Shown: in pieces, positions 1-9,244 of the stretch
Layout of the letters: each line of letters begins with the position of its first letter
Position numbering within the stretch: position 1 is the first letter of the stretch
Source of the DNA: Muricoccus nepalensis
Lineage (GTDB): Bacteria; Pseudomonadota; Alphaproteobacteria; Acetobacterales; Acetobacteraceae
Length of the DNA: 64,000 bases
NCBI RefSeq assembly: GCF_006438825.1
Contig: NZ_RCZP01000022.1
Span: 1,457 to 65,456, forward strand
Direction of reading: 5' to 3'
Made by a program: the position numbers and the translations under genes
The notes under the pieces: generated by a model
Seen by the model: only the letters and a program-made list of their open reading frames with translations
Databases searched by the model: none
Told to the model about the DNA's origin: nothing

Positions 1-375
1 CAGGGCCTGCTGATGCAGGCAGTCGTCCGGGCAGCCGACCTGCAGGATCGCGATGGTGGCGTGCTTCTGATAGCGACGTTGTTCGGGCTCTATCCATTCC
101 TGCTGAAGCTTTACGCCGACGGCGGCTATCAAGAGCCCAAGTTCAAGCAGGGCTTGGCCAAGGTCTGCCGCGGCGTGAACGTCGAGATCGTGCGACGGTG
201 CGACACGGGCAAGTTAGTGGTGCTGCCCAAGCGCTGGATTCTGGAACGCACCATCGCCTGATTGAACCGCTGCCGACGCCTGAGCACGGATTGGGAGTGC
301 CTGAACCGCAACGCTCTGGGGTTCCTGCGCTGGGAGTCAATCAGGCTTATGCTACGAAGGCTTTGCCCAATTTGA
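1..375 (+). pseudogene. IS5-family transposase, C-terminal part, broken
   Basis: The reading frame entering from the left edge encodes the C-terminal part of an IS5-type DDE transposase, including LYADGGYQ (second catalytic Asp region) and WILERTIA (catalytic Glu region). At 259-261 a TGA stands where this family normally has TGG (Trp, in ERTIAWLNRCRRL). Past the stop the same frame continues through LNRCRRLSTDWECLNRN and RLMLRRLCP to a second stop at 373-375. One nonsense mutation therefore separates the last 38 codons. The 5' part lies outside the window. Confidence 0.85.
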
Positions 376-399
376 GGATGATCTTGGACGGACTCTTAG

Positions 400-1853
400 C
401 TGGACTTTGGCCATTTTTCTGGGCTGAGGCGGCGGAGCGGGTGATCGGCTAGGCTGGCGACGTCCCCGCCAGAGGACCGCCACCATGCTGCGCCTGCCAG
501 CCCGCTTCGCCGCGGCCATGCTATGCTTCGCGCCCCTGTTCCAGCAACGGAGTTGGCGTCACGCCCAGGTGCTCTTGATCGGCGCCATTCTGGTGCCGGG
601 GCAGCGCACGGTAACCAGCATCATGCGCATCACCGGGCTCTGCCGGGAGCGGCGGTTCGTCAACTACCACCGCGTCCTCAACCGTGCTGCCTGGAGCGGA
701 CGGGCGGCGGCGCGGGTGTTGCTCGGCTTGCTGCTCGACGCCTTTGTGCCGACGGGGCCGGTATTGCTAGGCCTCGACGACACCATTGAGCGCCGACGCG
801 GCAAGCGCATCAGCGCCAAGGGGATCTATCGCGACCCGGTCCGCTCCAGCCACGGCCATTTCGTCAAGGCGAGCGGCCTGCGCTGGCTCAGTCTGATGCT
901 GATAGTGCCGATTTCCTGGGCCGGGCGGGTTTGGGCACTGCTGTTCCTGACGGTCCTCGCCCCCTCGGAGCGGTACTGCCGCGGGCGCGGGCGACGCCAT
1001 AAGAAGCTCACCGACTGGGGACGGCAGTTGGTCCTGCAGGTCCGCCGCTGGATGCCAGGGCGGCAAGTCGTGCTGGTGACCGACAGTGGCTTCTCCGCTC
1101 TCGAGTTCCTGGCCGCCCTACGCCATCAGGAGGTCACCTGCGTCACCCGCTTGCGTCTGGACGCTGCCCTCTACCAACCGGCCCCGCCACGCCAACCCAA
1201 CACCCTCGGGCGGCCCCGGACCAAAGGCGACCGCCTGCCCACCCTGGCCGAGGTGCTGGCCGACAAGGCCACAGGGTGGCAGCGCGTCACCGTGCCCGGC
1301 TGGTACAGCGAAGGCGAGCGCGTGGTGGAGATCTGCTCGGATAGCGCCGTTTGGCGCCACAGCGGCCTGCCGGTCGTGCCGATCCGCTGGGTGCTGTTGC
1401 GCGATCCCGGCAACCGCTTCGACCCCCAGGCTCTGCTTTGCACCGACCTGGCGCAGGAGCCGCTGCAGATCGTCCGCTGGTTCGTCCAGCGCTGGCAGCT
1501 GGAAGTCACCTTTCGCGAGGTGCGCGACCATCTCGGCGTCGAGACCCAGCGCCAATGGTCGGACAAGGCGATCGCCCGCACGACGCCCTGCCTGCTCGGG
1601 CTGTTCTCGATCGTCACCTTGCTGGCAACTCGCCTCGATAGCCGTGCTCGGATCAAAGTTCCGGCCAGCGCCTGGTACCGCAAGCAGCGGCCAACCTTCG
1701 CCGACACCCTCGCCGCGGTACGACGTGCCATCTGGAGCGAGCAGGGTTTCAGCATGTCCCGGCAATCAGCCGAAGCTGGGAAACTCCCACCAGCCCTGCG
1801 CGAAGGCATCGCTTATGCCCTCTGCCATGCCGCATGAATGGCCAAAGTCCAGA
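400..1853 (+). mobile_element. IS701-like insertion sequence, complete
   Basis: A 16-bp perfect inverted repeat bounds the transposase gene: CTGGACTTTGGCCATT at 400-415 and its complement at 1837-1852. The tetranucleotide TTAG lies just outside on both sides (396-399 and 1854-1857), matching the YTAR target preference known for IS701-like elements. The element sits about 25 bp past the end of the broken IS5-type transposase. Intact ends, target duplication and open reading frame suggest a fairly recent insertion. Confidence 0.85.
485..1837 (+). CDS. IS701-like DDE transposase
   Basis: A 450-residue DDE transposase of the DDE_5 superfamily type. Visible catalytic landmarks are LGLDDTIERR (first Asp), VLVTDSGF (second Asp) and WQLEVTFREVRDHLG (Glu), in the usual order and spacing. 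The stop codon overlaps the right terminal repeat. The frame is unbroken, so the enzyme could be active. Subfamily assignment rests on motif style and the YTAR target and is less certain than the transposase call. Confidence 0.88.
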   Translation: MLRLPARFAAAMLCFAPLFQQRSWRHAQVLLIGAILVPGQRTVTSIMRITGLCRERRFVNYHRVLNRAAWSGRAAARVLLGLLLDAFVPTGPVLLGLDDTIERRRGKRISAKGIYRDPVRSSHGHFVKASGLRWLSLMLIVPISWAGRVWALLFLTVLAPSERYCRGRGRRHKKLTDWGRQLVLQVRRWMPGRQVVLVTDSGFSALEFLAALRHQEVTCVTRLRLDAALYQPAPPRQPNTLGRPRTKGDRLPTLAEVLADKATGWQRVTVPGWYSEGERVVEICSDSAVWRHSGLPVVPIRWVLLRDPGNRFDPQALLCTDLAQEPLQIVRWFVQRWQLEVTFREVRDHLGVETQRQWSDKAIARTTPCLLGLFSIVTLLATRLDSRARIKVPASAWYRKQRPTFADTLAAVRRAIWSEQGFSMSRQSAEAGKLPPALREGIAYALCHAA

Positions 1854-1880
1854 TTAGGGCAGGAAAGGAGACCTGCGTTG

Positions 1881-2375
1881 TTAATCGACCGGTCCCCGTT
1901 GGCATTCACCGGTGAGGGTGCGTGATTGCTCGTCGTCGAGCATGCGGCCACCTCGGGGGTTAGCCACGGTGAAGACTGTGCTCAGTCTTGCCGCGAACGT
2001 CTCCTTGTCGACAGCCATCCTGTATGAATAGGCGGCCTCCCCGGTTTGGATATCGGGGAGGATCCATTGAATGTCGTAGGCGGCTGGGGTCTCAAAGAAC
2101 TGGCTTCCAACGCTCACTTGCTGGCCGTTTAACCGACGTAGCTGGCGCCGATTGAGGGATATGGTCACCGTTGAGCTGCTGTCGGGATCTCGCGGGTCCC
2201 GGAAAGTGCAGGCGAGGCCATCCCTGGGCAGCAGCAATTCGCCCAGGGTTTCAGCCGACAGGATGATGGGCGCGGCCTGCTGGACAGGACGCCTAGCCTG
2301 GACGACGCGTTCCGTGGAACAGGCGGAACACCCCAGGGCGAGAACGGCGCCCAGAATTTGGCCGGTGCGTATCAT
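1881..2375 (-). CDS. Hypothetical lipoprotein
   Basis: A 164-residue protein with a short positively charged start, a hydrophobic stretch (GAVLALGCSAC) and candidate lipobox cysteines near residues 16-19, so probably exported and lipidated. The rest is a soluble domain containing DGLACTFRDPRDP and ISLNRRQLRRLNG. I do not recognise the family. It stands alone between the IS701-like element and the DUF6634 operon, on the opposite strand to both. Confidence 0.6.
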   Translation of the reverse strand: MIRTGQILGAVLALGCSACSTERVVQARRPVQQAAPIILSAETLGELLLPRDGLACTFRDPRDPDSSSTVTISLNRRQLRRLNGQQVSVGSQFFETPAAYDIQWILPDIQTGEAAYSYRMAVDKETFAARLSTVFTVANPRGGRMLDDEQSRTLTGECQRGPVD

Positions 2376-2748
2376 ATATGAGACATGGTGGGAGACCGCA
2401 TCTATTCAACGGCAGAGGGCGCGCACATCTCTTCGTCCGATTTTCGTAGGTGACCCCATCATCTTTTTCGGAGTGTGCTGACCCTTGGAGCGGACCAAGC
2501 GCGGCACCTGATGAAGAAAAATGCTCGAAAGTTAAAGTTGGACATGGCCCAGCGGCGTTCGTTATTTGTTCTGCCACGAACTGCGTGATACCCTCATGTG
2601 AGCTGGTGGAGCCAATGGACGTTGCACCACTTGTGCCGCGCACTGTCGATCTTCTGCGCGCCACCTTTCGAATAGGTGGGACTGCAGCGGCCTAACGCTG
2701 CACGTCCGCACTGCGGACCAGACCCACAACACCCCTGGAACTTCCGTC
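2376..2748. other. Intergenic, no gene recognised
   Basis: This divergent spacer separates the lipoprotein gene (leftward) from the DUF6634 gene (rightward). Short frames are present on both strands but none resembles a known protein. It presumably holds both promoters; I could not pick a convincing -35/-10 pair. Confidence 0.4.
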
Positions 2749-3087
2749 ATGATTCTCCTGCATCGCGGGCTCGAACGCGCACGCCCGCTACTCCTCATCG
2801 AAGCCGAGCGACTCGAAAACCTAGCGCGCGATCTTCGCGCCATTGCCGGGGGCACCAGCCCCTCTCCAGCCGACCTCCATGCCGCTCCCGTCGTAGACCT
2901 CTGGCGGTGGAGTTCACGCAGCATGAGAACCGTTGTAGGAACCCTGCAGGGACATCCTCGTCTCCCTGATGGTCCTGTTCACACGACCGAGCTGTGGGCC
3001 GTCGACCTCAAACGCAGGTGGGCCAGGACCCTGTCGCGCTACTACGTTCTCGGCGACCCGCACGTGGAGACTGATCATGGCGTTTGA
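2749..3087 (+). CDS. DUF6634 family protein
   Basis: A 112-residue protein resembling the DUF6634 family common in Methylobacterium and relatives. Family-like features are the acidic N-terminal helix with LARDLRAIAGG, GHPRLPDGPVHTTELW near residues 68-83, and WARTLSRYYVLG near 91-102. Function is unknown. Its last 11 bases overlap the start of the AAA+ protease gene, so the two are probably translationally coupled and act together. Confidence 0.65.
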   Translation: MILLHRGLERARPLLLIEAERLENLARDLRAIAGGTSPSPADLHAAPVVDLWRWSSRSMRTVVGTLQGHPRLPDGPVHTTELWAVDLKRRWARTLSRYYVLGDPHVETDHGV

Positions 3088-5362
3088 TCGCAAGCGCCTT
3101 CAGAAATCCTTTCAGGGTAGAGGCGATCCACCTCTCGCTGAGGCAACCCGAGATCTCCTCGGTAGCGACGCGGCAGGCAATGACAGTCGGCTACATGAGG
3201 AGCCGTCTCGCTCCGAAGTACGGCCGATCTCCGACAAGGGACGTAAAGGTAAGGCCCGCAAGAAGGAGCGCAGGCTCTCTGTTCCCTGGGGTGACAACGT
3301 GTCGGCAGGGATGGATCCCTTTCGTCGCGCTGCCGATCGGTCGCCCTCCACCGTTGTCGGTTTGCTACTCGTGCGAGCCGCCCTGCTGGCAAAGCCTGGT
3401 TTCCTGGTCCGCGCCATGGAGCCTGGTACTGTCTCCGTGATCCAGCTGCCCGACCGAGAGTGGAGCTACAGCGTCGTTGAGGCCTGGAACCTAGTCACGG
3501 ACGCCATCGTGACGCGCGAGGATGCTGTTCAAGGTGATGCACTCGCTCAGGCGTCATCGCAGCGCCTTGCGTGCGCTCGCTCCAAACTCGGGGATGGCGA
3601 CCGGAGCGGGGCGCGAGCAGTGCAGATTGTCGCTACCGAGAAGCCGATGCGGGTTATCGACCGAGAGCAAGTGCCCCGGAATACAGCGGGTATGCATCGG
3701 TTCGTCCACGCATTCTCCACCGAGCCTGAGGCCCTCCTTCCACAGGACGTCATCCTCACGGAAGATCAACGGCTACTCGTCCCGCTGCCGGATTCTGAGA
3801 TTTTTGAACTGCTGGCAGGAGCCCTTGTCTCCGGCGATGGATGGCCATCGACACGGCTGCCGCAGGTGCCTGCCCGTGTTGCGGCCGCGCCCAGTGCGGT
3901 TACGTCCACCATTGTCGATCTGGCGAGACGTCCGGGACAGACACCGGATGCTTACCTGCAGCGCCTCGCCGAACTGATGGCTAGGCGTGAAGCCCTTACT
4001 GCGAGAGAAGAGAAGCCGACAGGCATCACCTTGGATGACCTTCCGGGTCTCGGCGCCGCTGGTGTGTGGGGGCGACAGACAGTTGCAGACCTCCAGGCCT
4101 ACGCGGCCGGTAACCTTCCGTGGTCAGAGCTTGATCGCGGCGTCGTGTTGGAAGGTCCGCCAGGGACGGGAAAAACCAGCTTCGCAGGTGCGCTCGCGAA
4201 CTCGGCAGGGGTGGCTTTTGTCTCTGCATCACTAGCGCAATGGCAAGGCGATCGCGATGGTCACCTTGGCACACTATGCGCTGCAATGTGCAGAACTTTT
4301 CAAGAGGCCCGAAGCAAAGCTCCATGCATCCTGCTCGTCGATGAGGTGGATGGATTTCCGACTCGCGCTCTGGTCCGCTCCGACCACCGCAATTACACCA
4401 TTCAAGTCGTCAACGCATTCCTTGAACAACTCGACGGCGCCACTGACCGGGCTGGTGTTCTTGTTGTTGCGGCTTGCAATGATGCATCGGGTTTGGATCC
4501 AGCCCTAACCAGACCGGGGCGCCTTGAACGAATCATCAGGCTAGAGAAGCCCGATGAGGATGGACTTGTAGACATCGCACGGGTTCACCTCGCCGGAGAT
4601 CTGCAGGAGGCAAATCTAAAGCCGCTTGCGATGAGTGCGTTCCGTCGTGGAGCTGTGGGCGCTGATGTTGAGAACTGGTGCCGCGGTGCTCGACGGCGGG
4701 CCCGGACTGCAGGACGCCCGATGCTTCTTGATGACCTCATTGCCGAAATCGGGGAAGCGCCCCCCGTGCATGGACCGGAAGCCATCTGGCGCATGGCAGT
4801 GCACGAAGCCGGGCACGTGCTGGCCTGCGCTGCCTTAGATGCATCATCCGTTCAGGAGGTGACCGTCGATCCGAAGGTTGGTGGCCGGTCGGCTACCATG
4901 GTCAATACTTTCGATCTCTATAGAAGGGTGCCAAACGCAACGAGGCCTCAGGCGCGAGCAAAGTTGAGAGTTGCCCTTGCGGGTCGTGCAGCCGAAGAAA
5001 TCATCCTCGGGGAGCCCTCAAGCGGAGCAGGTGGATCGGCTGACTCCGACCTAGCGAGGGCAACCAGAATGGCAGGTATTCAAGTCGTATCCTCCGGTCT
5101 CGATGAGCACTTTGAAGGTTTGCTATACCTTGGCGGTGCCGATGACCAACAACGGTTTGACAGCCTTCTGCTCCTGCCAGAGGTCCGCGGTCGAGTAGCT
5201 GCCGTCTTGCGCAGCGCATACAGCGACGCCTTGGATCTGGTTCGGCGACATCGTTCAGGGGTGGAGCGGGTGGCTGAGGTCCTGGTTGAGCGAGGAACCC
5301 TGTCTGGAGAGGAGGCCCGAGATCTTCTTGGTGACCTAGGGCGTGAGGAGGACACCCGGTGA
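3077..5362 (+). CDS. FtsH-like AAA+ M41 metalloprotease
   Basis: I start this 761-residue protein at ATG 3077, which overlaps the DUF6634 gene; the longer upstream frame is mostly a shadow of that gene. A 300-residue N-terminal region without clear membrane segments precedes an AAA+ module: Walker A GPPGTGKT (Lys366), Walker B ILLVDEVDG, and the second-region signature LDPALTRPGRLERII. The C-terminal peptidase domain has HEAGH (His576, Glu577, His580) and a candidate third zinc ligand, Asp658 in SADSDLARA. Canonical FtsH is membrane-anchored; this one appears cytosolic. Predicted role: ATP-driven proteolysis. The stop codon overlaps the next gene (GTGA). Confidence 0.85.
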   Translation: MAFDRKRLQKSFQGRGDPPLAEATRDLLGSDAAGNDSRLHEEPSRSEVRPISDKGRKGKARKKERRLSVPWGDNVSAGMDPFRRAADRSPSTVVGLLLVRAALLAKPGFLVRAMEPGTVSVIQLPDREWSYSVVEAWNLVTDAIVTREDAVQGDALAQASSQRLACARSKLGDGDRSGARAVQIVATEKPMRVIDREQVPRNTAGMHRFVHAFSTEPEALLPQDVILTEDQRLLVPLPDSEIFELLAGALVSGDGWPSTRLPQVPARVAAAPSAVTSTIVDLARRPGQTPDAYLQRLAELMARREALTAREEKPTGITLDDLPGLGAAGVWGRQTVADLQAYAAGNLPWSELDRGVVLEGPPGTGKTSFAGALANSAGVAFVSASLAQWQGDRDGHLGTLCAAMCRTFQEARSKAPCILLVDEVDGFPTRALVRSDHRNYTIQVVNAFLEQLDGATDRAGVLVVAACNDASGLDPALTRPGRLERIIRLEKPDEDGLVDIARVHLAGDLQEANLKPLAMSAFRRGAVGADVENWCRGARRRARTAGRPMLLDDLIAEIGEAPPVHGPEAIWRMAVHEAGHVLACAALDASSVQEVTVDPKVGGRSATMVNTFDLYRRVPNATRPQARAKLRVALAGRAAEEIILGEPSSGAGGSADSDLARATRMAGIQVVSSGLDEHFEGLLYLGGADDQQRFDSLLLLPEVRGRVAAVLRSAYSDALDLVRRHRSGVERVAEVLVERGTLSGEEARDLLGDLGREEDTR

Positions 5363-5595
5363 ACGATCTGGCCAACAGCCAGGGATGTACGTCCCTGGAG
5401 GAGGGAACGCGGGTTGGACGCTACGTCACCGTGAGGGATACCAATGGTGTCCTCCATGCAGTGGCCGCCTCCGCTGTGGCGGCGATCTGTGAAACGGAGG
5501 ATGGCGCCCTGCTCATGTTGCCAGGGGGGCGCATGGTCCAGGTGGAGCACTCACTTCGGACGGTGCTCTCCTGGCTCGAGGTGGGAGTGCGCTGA
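5359..5595 (+). CDS. Small protein coupled to the AAA+ protease
   Basis: This 78-residue protein starts at GTG 5359 inside the GTGA overlap with the protease stop codon, a strong sign of translational coupling. The sequence (VGRYVTVRDTNGVLHAV, ETEDGALLMLPGGR, VEHSLRTVLSWLEVG) suggests a small beta-rich fold. A paralogue with a frameshift lies at 53582-53817 without the protease. An adaptor or regulator of the protease is possible but is only inferred from position. Confidence 0.65.
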   Translation: MNDLANSQGCTSLEEGTRVGRYVTVRDTNGVLHAVAASAVAAICETEDGALLMLPGGRMVQVEHSLRTVLSWLEVGVR

Positions 5596-6500
5596 GCTTG
5601 TCTTGATCCCGCCCGAATCCGAGGAGGAGACGACCCTGCGAAACAGGGAGCGCCCTCCTCGGGAGTGGATGTCAGTTGTCGGGCGAAGGGAGTCACGCTT
5701 CCCGATTGTACCGACAGAACCGGCGTTCTCCAGCACATCTCGTGATTGCGAAGTAACGCCGCGTTGAGAGCTACCCATCCGAGGAAATGCGCTGGCTGGG
5801 AATTGCGCTGTGCTGTTTTAGAAGACCTTCGGCAACGTAGGACCGATGCTGCCAGAAGGCTCAGTGGAGATGTGGCTGCCACCTGCCCCTACATGCGCGT
5901 TATCATCGCCATGGCGGACCTCGTGACCAGGGTAGGGGACAGCGGATGGGTCAAGGCCGGTGGCTACCTGGCGAGATTGATGTGAGGTCCGTGGGAATAG
6001 GCCGGAAGGGAGATACCGTGATCGGAGATTTGGTGATTTCTGTTCGATATGGAACTGAGATCAAACTGTGCATTTGACCACGAAACAATCTGTGAAGAAT
6101 TCCTCGATATAATACCGGCTGCCCCCCGTCGTTGACCCGTACGGAAATCCCATCTCAGCAGTGAAAAGCTTACCGGCTGCTAATGGCCTACCGGTCAGCT
6201 AGGGCGGCTGGTATAAGGTGCGAGGAAGCCCCGATGCAGACCCTGACGTCCTCACCCGGACCAAGCACCCTGAGCCATGCTCAGATCCGGATCATGCTCC
6301 AAGACGCCGAGGGTCTGGCGGCCGCGATGCGCAGGCAGCTGACGAAGCGGCCCAAATCGGGGCTGTCGCGTGCCCGGGCCCTGGTCTTCCTGATCTGCGC
6401 CTCCCTCATGAAGAGATGCGTATCGCTTGGCGCTCCTGCACGGGTCGATTGAGAATAGGCGAACATTGCGGCATGGGGGTGATCTTGCCAGAGTGAGCCT
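5596..6500. other. Intergenic, mostly non-coding
   Basis: About 0.9 kb without a recognised gene. The first hundred bases resemble those after the paralogous small gene at 53.8 kb (both contain gcgaaacagg and a following gggag-ggat stretch), so the duplication extends past the stop codon. A frame at 6234-6452 (MQTLTSSPGPSTLSHAQ...) would give a 72-residue protein but has no recognisable relatives and I do not call it. The 5' end of the HAD gene was probably disturbed here. Confidence 0.4.
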
Positions 6501-6536
6501 ATAATCCCAAAGCCGCTTCAGGCAGTCATCTTCGAT

Positions 6537-7166
6537 ATGGATGGCCTCTTGCTGAACACTGAAGCTCTTTATCGAGAGGCCATCTTTGCCGCTTGTGTCA
6601 GCCAAGGGCATGAGATGGTGGACCACCTGCGTCTCAGCTTGATCGGCACGCCCAAGGACCTCGGGGATACGAAGCTTTTGGCCCATTTTGGCGACAGCTT
6701 TGATCTGGAGGAATACCATGCCGCCTGCGCTGAGCACTTCGACAACCTGTGCAGTCTGGATGTCCCGTTACGTCCCGGCGTCCGAGAGCTCCTATATCTC
6801 CGAAAGCGTGTTGCTATTTCAATGGGTGTCGCGACGTCCACGGCACGCCCGAAAGCGGAAGCCCAACTTGCGAGGGCAGGCATTCTAGATGCCTTTGACG
6901 CCCTCGTGACCCGGACAGACGTCTCGCTGGGCAAGCCGCATCCAGAGTCCTTTCTCAGAGTTGCCAAGTTGCTTGGAGCTGAGCCCCCGTACTGTCTTGC
7001 CCTCGAAGATTCCCATAATGGCGTCCGGGCTGCCGCTGCCGCTGGGATGGCGACGGTCATGATCCCCGATCTCCTGGCACCGACGAGGGAGATTGAAAAC
7101 TTGTGCGTCGGCGTGCTTCCAAGTCTTACCGATGTCGCAAGCCTGATTGCAGCGCGCCAAGCGTAG
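6537..7166 (+). CDS. HAD-family phosphatase, 5' end defective
   Basis: A beta-phosphoglucomutase-like HAD hydrolase. Motif I reads AVIFDMDGLLLNTE, motif II is GVATSTARPKA, motif III includes LGKPHPESFL and motif IV is LALEDSHNGVRAA. The only ATG in the frame (6537) is the Met inside DMDG, so starting there would remove the nucleophile Asp encoded at 6534-6536. Upstream the frame is open only to the TGA at 6480-6482 and contains no ATG, GTG or TTG, so initiation needs a rare codon such as ATA 6501 or ATC 6504. Either the start codon was lost and this is a pseudogene, or initiation is unusual. Confidence 0.65.
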   Translation: MDGLLLNTEALYREAIFAACVSQGHEMVDHLRLSLIGTPKDLGDTKLLAHFGDSFDLEEYHAACAEHFDNLCSLDVPLRPGVRELLYLRKRVAISMGVATSTARPKAEAQLARAGILDAFDALVTRTDVSLGKPHPESFLRVAKLLGAEPPYCLALEDSHNGVRAAAAAGMATVMIPDLLAPTREIENLCVGVLPSLTDVASLIAARQA

Positions 7167-7191
7167 TGGCGTACAAGCTGGACAAAGCTCT

Positions 7192-7926
7192 CTACCTGAC
7201 GAGCCGAACACGATCTCCAAGGCGGATCACCCCAGGCCGCGCAGTCGCACAGTAAACCCCGACCTTGTTCCCGAAGCTTCTGGCTACTGTCCGCATGACG
7301 GAGGGATCCCGCTCAGCTGTGTCAGGGTCAATGGTGATGAGCGCACAGCGGGGGATGCCCGCATTCACCAGGAGCTGGGCTCCCTGCTCGTCGTCGCCAA
7401 AGATGAGCCGCCCCGAGCTCCAGCCTGCCTCCTCCACGCTGCTTTCGATAACAATGTTCAGGCGGAAGCGCCTTGCATCGAGGGGCTTGCCGTGAACAGC
7501 ATCAATTGCGGTCAGGCTGGCGGTTGAGGCCAGAGAAACCGGCATTGCATCAAAGACGCCTCGCCCAACTTGCATAAGCTGCACGTCCCTACCAGCTTCA
7601 TGGGAGATACGGGCTGCTAGTGCCGGATCCTCAACAGGAATTTGGGCGCCGGAGGGAAGCAGTACATCAACGGGCGAGTTCCGGGGATCTCTGGGATCGC
7701 GGTAAGCGGGCCGGTAGAGCACTAGGCTGGACAGGTCGCGGGCCGAGAGCCAAGGGAAGCGAGTCTGGTCCCCGGTGCGGCAGAAAGTATACTGCCGATC
7801 TCCATGGAAACCGGGCCACCGCAAGTCCAACATCTCCGATGGCTCCCCAGCCATAGACTTCACTGGGAAGCGCGCAAGGGAGGTCACGACACCAACCTTT
7901 TCGCCTCCATTGTCGCTGATTGCCAT
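7192..7926 (-). CDS. MOSC domain protein
   Basis: A 244-residue protein with an N-terminal MOSC beta-barrel (VTSLARFPVKSMAGE, GFHGDRQYTFC) followed by the MOSC domain (DARRFRLNIVIE, LLVNAGIPRCALITIDP, RDPSVMRTVAR). MOSC proteins are linked to molybdenum-cofactor sulfur transfer and mARC-like reduction of N-hydroxylated compounds. Cys near PRCALI is the usual conserved cysteine. It lies near a molybdopterin oxidoreductase, which fits a molybdenum-related role. It converges with the HAD gene and is transcribed in the same direction as the MFS-GNAT unit. Confidence 0.85.
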   Translation of the reverse strand: MAISDNGGEKVGVVTSLARFPVKSMAGEPSEMLDLRWPGFHGDRQYTFCRTGDQTRFPWLSARDLSSLVLYRPAYRDPRDPRNSPVDVLLPSGAQIPVEDPALAARISHEAGRDVQLMQVGRGVFDAMPVSLASTASLTAIDAVHGKPLDARRFRLNIVIESSVEEAGWSSGRLIFGDDEQGAQLLVNAGIPRCALITIDPDTAERDPSVMRTVARSFGNKVGVYCATARPGVIRLGDRVRLVR

Positions 7927-8071
7927 CGTGCTCCTTCATGGTTCCGGCGCCCGCACCGTGGGCTGGGATCCAGTGAACCATTTCTGCCTAGCGGTTGTCG
8001 TGAACCACGGCATATGGCTCACCCTGCTCGTGTCGCTCATCCCCATATAAAGGCTGATCTAGCGGTCGTCC

Positions 8072-9244
8072 TTACACAAGGCGAGCACGTAAAGGCAGGA
8101 GCAGTAGGGCTGAGACGCCTGCGACAGCACCGGCGAGCAGCAGCAACTCTGGTCCTGCTATGCCCGCGATGAGGGGGGCGGCCAGGGTTGGCGCAACGGC
8201 CTGGGCTAGCATAACTGGTAGTGCAATCTGACCGAGCCGAGCCGCATAGCCCTGTGATCCCAGCACCAGCATGGGCAGGGTGCCGCGATTGACGGTCAAA
8301 ATACCGTTGCTCATGCCATAGAGCAGCGCAAATCCGAAAGCGGCGTCCGGCATGCCGGAGAGTAGGAGTAGGGCGCCAATCGGGAAGAGCAGTGCCCCAA
8401 CCCGGGCACGAGACAGCGGGTCAAGGTGACGCGCCGCAAACCAGTCCAGCAGGCGTCCGGCCACTTGGCCCGGCCCGATCAGCATGGCCGCCGCCATTGC
8501 TTGCGCTGGACCTAAACCGAGCCCACTCATCAGCAGTAGCACCTGGGCAGCGATAGCTGATGTGATGAACCAGCGCAGGGCGAAGAAACCGCTCATGCAG
8601 GCGAGCTGCAGGTTGTGACCCCGCCGGTCCACAAGGTCAGATGTAGGACACCGAGCCGCAGCTGGCGCACCGCTTGGCAAGGTCAGGACGATCAGGGGTA
8701 AGCTGATGGCTAAATGCAGCCCTGCATAAACCAGTAGCAGTCCGCGCCAGCCGAGATGGTGAAGAAGGGCACTTCCAACAGGCCAGCCTAATGTGCTGGC
8801 GAAACCGCCGATCAGCGCAACGCCGGTGATCGTGGCCGAAGCGGTCGAACCGAGCGCGACGCCCACCGTAGCAAAGGCTGCATCGTAGAGGCTGAGGGCC
8901 ATGCCAAGGCCGAGTACCGCCCAACCCAGCCACCAGACGGCGAGACCAGGGCTGACTGCGAGCAAGATAAGGCCGACACCTAGAAGCAGCGCGCCACACC
9001 CCATTGGTCTCCGCCCACCCACTCGGCCGATCCATGTGCCGACCAGCGGCGCACAGCCACCAGCAACGAGCAGAGCCCCCGAGAAACCGGCTAGCAGGGC
9101 CGCAGGGGTGGTGCCGAGATCCTTGGTGACCTCCCTTAGGATTACGGCTGGCACGTAAAAGGTGGTCGCCCAGGCCAGAAGCTGATGCACGCCGAGAGCA
9201 AGGGTCAGTCGGCGTGCCAGTGAGATGCCTACCTGGTCAGGCAT
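8072..9244 (-). CDS. MFS transporter
   Basis: A 390-residue major facilitator with about twelve hydrophobic segments, including LLAWATTFYVPAVIL, GGRRPMGCGALLLGVGLILL and LLFPIGALLLLSGM. I choose the ATG at 9244 (MPDQVGIS) rather than the longer frame because it overlaps the GNAT stop codon by eight bases (gATGCCTGA), indicating a GNAT-MFS operon. Substrate is not evident. In the second repeat copy at 54 kb this gene is reduced to its first 30 or so codons. Confidence 0.85.
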   Translation of the reverse strand: MPDQVGISLARRLTLALGVHQLLAWATTFYVPAVILREVTKDLGTTPAALLAGFSGALLVAGGCAPLVGTWIGRVGGRRPMGCGALLLGVGLILLAVSPGLAVWWLGWAVLGLGMALSLYDAAFATVGVALGSTASATITGVALIGGFASTLGWPVGSALLHHLGWRGLLLVYAGLHLAISLPLIVLTLPSGAPAAARCPTSDLVDRRGHNLQLACMSGFFALRWFITSAIAAQVLLLMSGLGLGPAQAMAAAMLIGPGQVAGRLLDWFAARHLDPLSRARVGALLFPIGALLLLSGMPDAAFGFALLYGMSNGILTVNRGTLPMLVLGSQGYAARLGQIALPVMLAQAVAPTLAAPLIAGIAGPELLLLAGAVAGVSALLLLPLRARLV

